Below, one piece after another: positions 59,830-64,000 of a stretch of DNA of 64,000 bases (position 1 is the first letter of the stretch; every line of letters begins with the position of its first letter). This stretch comes from an uncultured Sphingomonas sp. GTDB lineage: Bacteria; Pseudomonadota; Alphaproteobacteria; Sphingomonadales; Sphingomonadaceae. The stretch covers positions 1 through 64,000 of the forward strand of contig NZ_CAKTFO010000001.1 of NCBI RefSeq assembly GCF_934560975.1, written 5' to 3'. Made by a program: the position numbers and the translations under genes. The notes beneath the pieces were generated by a model. The model saw nothing but the letters and a program-made list of their open reading frames with translations, had not been told where the DNA came from and searched no databases.

Positions 59830-62800
59830 TCGGATATGTCGCCGCGCGCACGGCGAAAAAGGCGCGGCGCGAGGGCAATCGCGCCCGTGATGCACATCGC
59901 TGGGCGGATGCGGCGGCGGCCTATCGCCGCTACCTGGCCATCCAGCCGGACGATGCCGCGATCCGCATCCAGCTTGGTCATGCGCTGAGCGCGACCGGCG
60001 ACTACCATGCCGCCGACACCGCCTATCGCCAGGCCGCCGAACGGCTGCCCGACGATGCCGACCTGCTGCTCTGCTGGGGCCATTCGCGCAAGCTGGCGGG
60101 GGACAATGCCGCCGCCCGCGACCTTTACGCCAGAAGCCATGCGATCGACGCCAATGCCGATGCCGCGCGCGAGATCGGGACCGGCGATGATCGGCCGCCG
60201 GAGCCGGCGGAGGCTGGCCTGCCCGACGGCGATCTTCCCGAGGTCGGGCGAATCGAGCGGGTAGAGGGGCTGACTGTCCTTGGCCTGCTGACCGGCGGCG
60301 GAGAGGTGGAGTTCCGTCATCACGGCCGCCCGGTCGCGCGGGCGCAGATGGAAGAAGGCAAAGCCCATTTCCGCGCTCCGCTGGACCTGTATGACGATGT
60401 GCAGCTCAGCGTCCATCGCCTGCCGGATGGGGCCGAGCTGGACGGCTCGCCCTTCAACATCGGCCCGCCGCGCCATCATGCGCCGGCCGAGCGCCGCGCC
60501 TGGTCGGCCCGTTTCGAACTGGTCAAGCCGTTCGATCCGGCGCCGGAGAGCGAAGTCGCGCTGTTTGTCACCCACTCGGCCACCGGCGCGCTGAAGCCCC
60601 ACGTCTTGCCCTATGTGCAGTCGCTCGCCGCGCAGGGCATAGCCGTGTTCGTGATCGCGGTGACCGATCGTCCGCTGAACATCCGTCCCGAGCTGATCGA
60701 CGCGGCGGCCGGCGTGATGATCCGGGAGAATATCGGCTTCGACTTCGCGGCCTGGGCGCATGTGCTGCAGCTTCATCCCGAACTGTATGGCGCGCCGCTG
60801 CTTTACCTCGCCAATGACAGCCTGATCGGCCCGTCCACGCCCGAGGCGCTGGGGGCGGTGATCGCGCGCGTGCGGGCGAGCGACGCCGACCTGGTGGGTC
60901 TGACCGAAAGCCACGAATATCGCTGGCATGTGCAGACCTTCTTCTTGGGCCTGAAGCCGCGGCTGCTCGCCTCCTTCCGTCTCCAGCGTTTCTTCGATGA
61001 AGTGAAGCCGCATACGGACAAGGACGCCGTCATCCGCGATTATGAGGTGTCCTTCGCCGAACGGATGGAGCAGGCGGGTCACCGCACCGAAATCCTGTTT
61101 CCCAGCAAGGTGCCGCTCAATCCGACGCTGTTCGGATGGCGCGCGCTGATCGCGGAGGGCTTCCCGTTCATCAAGGCCCTGCTGTTGCGCGGCGCCTTTC
61201 CCGATGCCGACGTGACCGGCTGGCGGGACGTGCTGGCCGATGCCGGTTTCGATCTGCCCACCGTGGACGCGACGTTGCTGGCGGCCGCGCAGCAGGTTCC
61301 CCGCGAGGAAGGCGACCACCGGCTGTCCGCCCACCCCGTCCACTGGGACGGCCGCGCGGCATGGCCGCTCAAGGTCGCCTTCTACGGGCCCTGGAACTAC
61401 GACAATGGGCTGGGTGCCGCATCGCGCAACATGATCGCGGCGCTGCGGCACAGCGGCGTGCGGCTCAACCTCCATCCGATCAAGACGCCGTTTCACATCC
61501 ATCGCCCGATCGATCCGCCGGTGGACGTACGTGAGTTCGGCGGCCCGGCCGATGTGGCGATCGTCCACCTCAACCCCGACAGTTGGTTCATGCTGACCGA
61601 CGATCAGCGGCGCGACATCTGGCAGGCGCATCGCCGGATCGGCTATTGGGTGTGGGAGATGGGGCACCTGCCCGATGGCTGGCGCCGGGATTTCTCCTCG
61701 GTCGACCGCATCTGGACGCCCAGCACCTACTGCGCGGAAGTGTTCGCCGCCGAGGACGAGGCACCGGTCGACGTGATCCCGCATGTCGTGCCGTTGCCGG
61801 TGGGGCAGGGTGCGGACCGGGCGGAGACGCTGGCGTCGCTGGGATTGCCGGCCGATCGCCGGATCATGCTCTACGTGTTCGATGGCGCCAGCTATCTGGT
61901 TCGCAAGAACCCGGCGGCCCTGGTGCGAGCGTTTGCGGCATCCGGCCTTGCCGCCCAGGGCTGGACCCTGGTGCTCAAGACCAAGAATTTGATGGACCGG
62001 CCGGACGAGGGGCAGGGCCTGCGCGATCTGGTTCGGGACACGCCGGAGGTGGCATTGCTCGATCGCGGACTGTCGCCGGCCGAACTGGACGCGCTGGTAG
62101 CGGCGGCGGACCTCTATGCCTCGCCCCATTGTTCGGAAGGGTTCGGGCTGACCATCGCGGAAGCGATGGCGCGGGGCACGCCGGTGGTCGCGACTGACTT
62201 CGGCGGCAGCACCGACTTCGTTGACGATGGGACCGGCTATCCGGTCAAGGCCCGGCTGTGGCGGCTGGACCGCGACCACGGCCATTATGCGAAGGGCGGC
62301 ACATGGGGCCGCGTGGACGAGCCTGCGCTGACCGCCGCGCTGATCCGGGCCGCCGATGATGTGGCCCAGGGAGACACTGCGCGCGTGGAGGCGGCCAAGG
62401 CGCGCGTCGCCGAACGCTTCTCGGCGGAGGCGGTGGGTACGGCGATCCGCGCCAGCCTGTGGCAGCTGACGCACGGGCGCGGGCGCGCGCCGGCGATCGA
62501 CCGGCTGCACCCCCGCTTTTCCGAAGGGGTTCCGTTCGAGGATGGCGCGCTGGCGCATAATGTCCATGCGGTGACTTTGGACGCCGGCGGCCGTCCGCGC
62601 GCGCAAGCGACCGGGGTGCCGGCCGACGTGCCGGCCGAGCGGCACCACTGGGTTGCCTTCGCCCCCGCCGGGTCGCTCCGCGCGCCGCATTTCGCGCAGG
62701 CAGTGCTGAGCCACGCGCGGGAGCGGCGCGACGTGGCGATCTTCTACGCCGACGATGTCGCGGGCGAGGTGGACGAGGCGGTGGACGCGCTGCGGCTCAA

Positions 62801-63974
62801 GCCCGATTTCGACCTCACTCTGCTGGCGGCACAGGATTATGTCGGCGCGCCCGTGATCGTGCGCGCCTCCGCTCTGGCAAGCCTGGGCGGGTTGCGGCCG
62901 GAGATGGGGTCGGCGGCGGTCGCGGACCTGCTGTTCCGCGCCCATGCGGCGGGTCTGTCCGTGGCGCGCCTGCCGGACGTGCTGATCGGCCATGTCGGCA
63001 AGAGGGTGCGGGCCACGCTGGCGGATTATCGCGCGATGCTGAAACTCCAGCCGCAACTGGTGGGGTGGCAGGCCGAGCCCGGCAGGACCGCGACCAGCCT
63101 AATGCTGGGCCGCCGCTTCGACGATGGCGCGCCGCCGCTGACGATCGCCGTGCCGACCCGGCGCTCGATGCTGCCCGATGGCAGTCGCACCTATCTGGAG
63201 CGGTTGCTGGATGGCATCGCCGCCGCCGACTGGCCGATGGAGCAGGTGACCGTGCTGGTCGGCGACGACGTGCCGGGCGAACCGGACTGGGCGAAGCGAC
63301 CATATCCGTTCACGCTGCGGCGGAGGGAGACGCTGCGTGGGCAGGGCGAGCCGTTCAACTATGCCGCCAAGATGAACCAATTGTGGCGCGCGGCCGAGAC
63401 CGAGCAATTGCTGTTCATTAACGACGATGTGCAGCCGACCGATGCGGGCTGGTTGAAGGCATTGATGAGCTTCGCGGTCGATCGCACCGTCGGCGGGGTC
63501 GGCGCCCGGTTGCTGTTCGAGGACGGCACGCTGCAACATGCCGGATTCGGGCCGCACAACGAATGCGCCGCGCATGTCTGGGTGTATCGCCGCCGCGCGG
63601 CCGGCACCTATCAGGGCTGGGCGCTGACCCAGCGCGAATGGTCGATGGTGACCGGCGCGGTGTTTGCGACCCGCCGCAGCCTGATGGAAGAAGTGGGCGG
63701 CTTCGACGAGGCCTTCACGCTGGAATATAACGACACGGACCTGTGCCTGCGCCTGCGCCTGCTCGGCTACCGGATCGTGTACAATCCCGCCGCCGAACTG
63801 ATCCATACGGAGAAAGCGTCGCGTGGCGAGCGCCTGCCGCCGGGTGACACCACCGCGCGCTTCCTGGCGCGGTGGAAGCCGTGGATCGACAATGATCCGT
63901 CGTGGCACCCCGGCCTCCGCCGCGACCGCATTGACGTGCAGCCGCGGATCGAGGGAGAGGCCTGGTATCGCTGA
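59826..63974 (+). CDS. Giant multidomain glycosyltransferase: TPR, RgpF-like, GT4 and GT2 modules
   Basis: 1,382 residues. Domains: TPR at about 12-115; beta-rich segment about 140-235; rhamnan-synthesis F (RgpF) type domain about 240-470 with ALFVTHSATG, ENIGFDFAAW and LLYLANDSLIGP; GT4 GT-B domain about 515-880 with YGPWNYDNGLGAASRNM, the LVLKTKNLMD strand and EGFGLTIAEAMARGTPVVA; a weak GT2-like region about 940-1060 (FYADDV, no complete catalytic set); and a complete GT2 domain about 1105-1380 with FINDDVQPTDAGW, GGVGARLLFEDG, GAVFATRR and EYNDTDLCLRL. No membrane segment is seen. It overlaps the preceding gene by 4 bp. Such chains often build several linkages of one repeat unit, here possibly containing a deoxyhexose. 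Confidence 0.82.
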   Translation: MIGYVAARTAKKARREGNRARDAHRWADAAAAYRRYLAIQPDDAAIRIQLGHALSATGDYHAADTAYRQAAERLPDDADLLLCWGHSRKLAGDNAAARDLYARSHAIDANADAAREIGTGDDRPPEPAEAGLPDGDLPEVGRIERVEGLTVLGLLTGGGEVEFRHHGRPVARAQMEEGKAHFRAPLDLYDDVQLSVHRLPDGAELDGSPFNIGPPRHHAPAERRAWSARFELVKPFDPAPESEVALFVTHSATGALKPHVLPYVQSLAAQGIAVFVIAVTDRPLNIRPELIDAAAGVMIRENIGFDFAAWAHVLQLHPELYGAPLLYLANDSLIGPSTPEALGAVIARVRASDADLVGLTESHEYRWHVQTFFLGLKPRLLASFRLQRFFDEVKPHTDKDAVIRDYEVSFAERMEQAGHRTEILFPSKVPLNPTLFGWRALIAEGFPFIKALLLRGAFPDADVTGWRDVLADAGFDLPTVDATLLAAAQQVPREEGDHRLSAHPVHWDGRAAWPLKVAFYGPWNYDNGLGAASRNMIAALRHSGVRLNLHPIKTPFHIHRPIDPPVDVREFGGPADVAIVHLNPDSWFMLTDDQRRDIWQAHRRIGYWVWEMGHLPDGWRRDFSSVDRIWTPSTYCAEVFAAEDEAPVDVIPHVVPLPVGQGADRAETLASLGLPADRRIMLYVFDGASYLVRKNPAALVRAFAASGLAAQGWTLVLKTKNLMDRPDEGQGLRDLVRDTPEVALLDRGLSPAELDALVAAADLYASPHCSEGFGLTIAEAMARGTPVVATDFGGSTDFVDDGTGYPVKARLWRLDRDHGHYAKGGTWGRVDEPALTAALIRAADDVAQGDTARVEAAKARVAERFSAEAVGTAIRASLWQLTHGRGRAPAIDRLHPRFSEGVPFEDGALAHNVHAVTLDAGGRPRAQATGVPADVPAERHHWVAFAPAGSLRAPHFAQAVLSHARERRDVAIFYADDVAGEVDEAVDALRLKPDFDLTLLAAQDYVGAPVIVRASALASLGGLRPEMGSAAVADLLFRAHAAGLSVARLPDVLIGHVGKRVRATLADYRAMLKLQPQLVGWQAEPGRTATSLMLGRRFDDGAPPLTIAVPTRRSMLPDGSRTYLERLLDGIAAADWPMEQVTVLVGDDVPGEPDWAKRPYPFTLRRRETLRGQGEPFNYAAKMNQLWRAAETEQLLFINDDVQPTDAGWLKALMSFAVDRTVGGVGARLLFEDGTLQHAGFGPHNECAAHVWVYRRRAAGTYQGWALTQREWSMVTGAVFATRRSLMEEVGGFDEAFTLEYNDTDLCLRLRLLGYRIVYNPAAELIHTEKASRGERLPPGDTTARFLARWKPWIDNDPSWHPGLRRDRIDVQPRIEGEAWYR

Positions 63975-64000
63975 TCGGGATCGCCCGACCGGCGATACGG

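Noticed and set aside
59637..63056. A 1,139-codon antisense frame under the giant glycosyltransferase
   Set aside because: Same artefact of GC-rich third codon positions; no family similarity and no ribosome-binding site.
24997..63974. Insertion sequences or prophage genes in the polysaccharide region
   Set aside because: No transposase, integrase or phage gene could be recognised in either strand.
1..64000. CRISPR arrays
   Set aside because: No regularly spaced repeats of 20-40 bp were seen; the only tandem repeats are 15-bp units inside coding sequence.

Overview
The window comes from a high-GC alphaproteobacterium, most probably a member of the Sphingomonadaceae (Sphingomonas-like). The evidence is the gene order and tight 4-bp overlaps of the division and cell-wall (dcw) cluster, a long FtsZ linker ending in a DIPRFL-type peptide, meso-DAP-type MurE (DNPR), a SPOR-domain protein after ftsZ, and a glycine/aspartate-rich DUF2171 protein. 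No taxonomic search could be run, so this is an inference.

Layout. 1-2109: the 5' end of purL (minus strand), a small lipoprotein, a cysteine synthase and a small membrane protein. 2110-2515: a regulatory region with two clusters of 10-bp-spaced TGGR-type boxes (probable MraZ operators) and one perfect DnaA box. 2516-21132: the complete dcw cluster mraZ-rsmH-ftsL-ftsI-murE-murF-mraY-murD-ftsW-murG-murC-murB-ddl-ftsQ-ftsA-ftsZ. Nearly every junction overlaps by 1-4 bp; the exceptions are REP-like hairpins between murB and ddl, a short ftsQ-ftsA gap and a 108-bp ftsA-ftsZ spacer with two GANTC sites. 21133-24944: a TPR/SPOR protein, about 0.8 kb without a recognisable gene but with a strong promoter containing a LexA-like site, a DUF2171 protein, and tRNA-Ala(CGC).

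24997-63974 is a large surface-polysaccharide region. It opens with a PhyH-type dioxygenase coupled to a single-domain KpsC-like transferase. A minus-strand operon then encodes a KpsS-like transferase, a short-chain dehydrogenase and an LTA-synthase/sulfatase-fold membrane enzyme. Divergent from it runs a plus-strand operon: a 2,441-residue reducing polyketide synthase with no thioesterase, a PLP-dependent alpha-oxoamine synthase, a family 4 glycosyltransferase broken by an in-frame amber codon, KpsM, KpsE, GmhB, an AGE-family isomerase, HldE and a TPR-GT9 fusion. A facing minus-strand operon carries a second TPR-GT9 fusion, HldD, a family 9 transferase split over two overlapping genes, a coiled-coil protein, a GT8 transferase and an FkbM methyltransferase; its distal part is visibly poorer in GC. 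The window closes with a third TPR-GT9 fusion, an unknown helical protein and a 1,382-residue TPR-RgpF-GT4-GT2 protein.

How it may work together. KpsC/KpsS-type Kdo transferases and the KpsM/KpsE exporter point to a group-2-like capsule on a lipid anchor. The PKS, oxoamine synthase, SDR and LTA-synthase set resembles the rkp-1 region of Sinorhizobium meliloti (rkpA, rkpG, rkpH, rkpI, rkpJ). My main hypothesis is that these genes make a dedicated amino-ketone or sphingoid-like capsule anchor. The heptose genes and numerous transferases would build the glycan. KpsT, KpsD and GmhA are not in the window.
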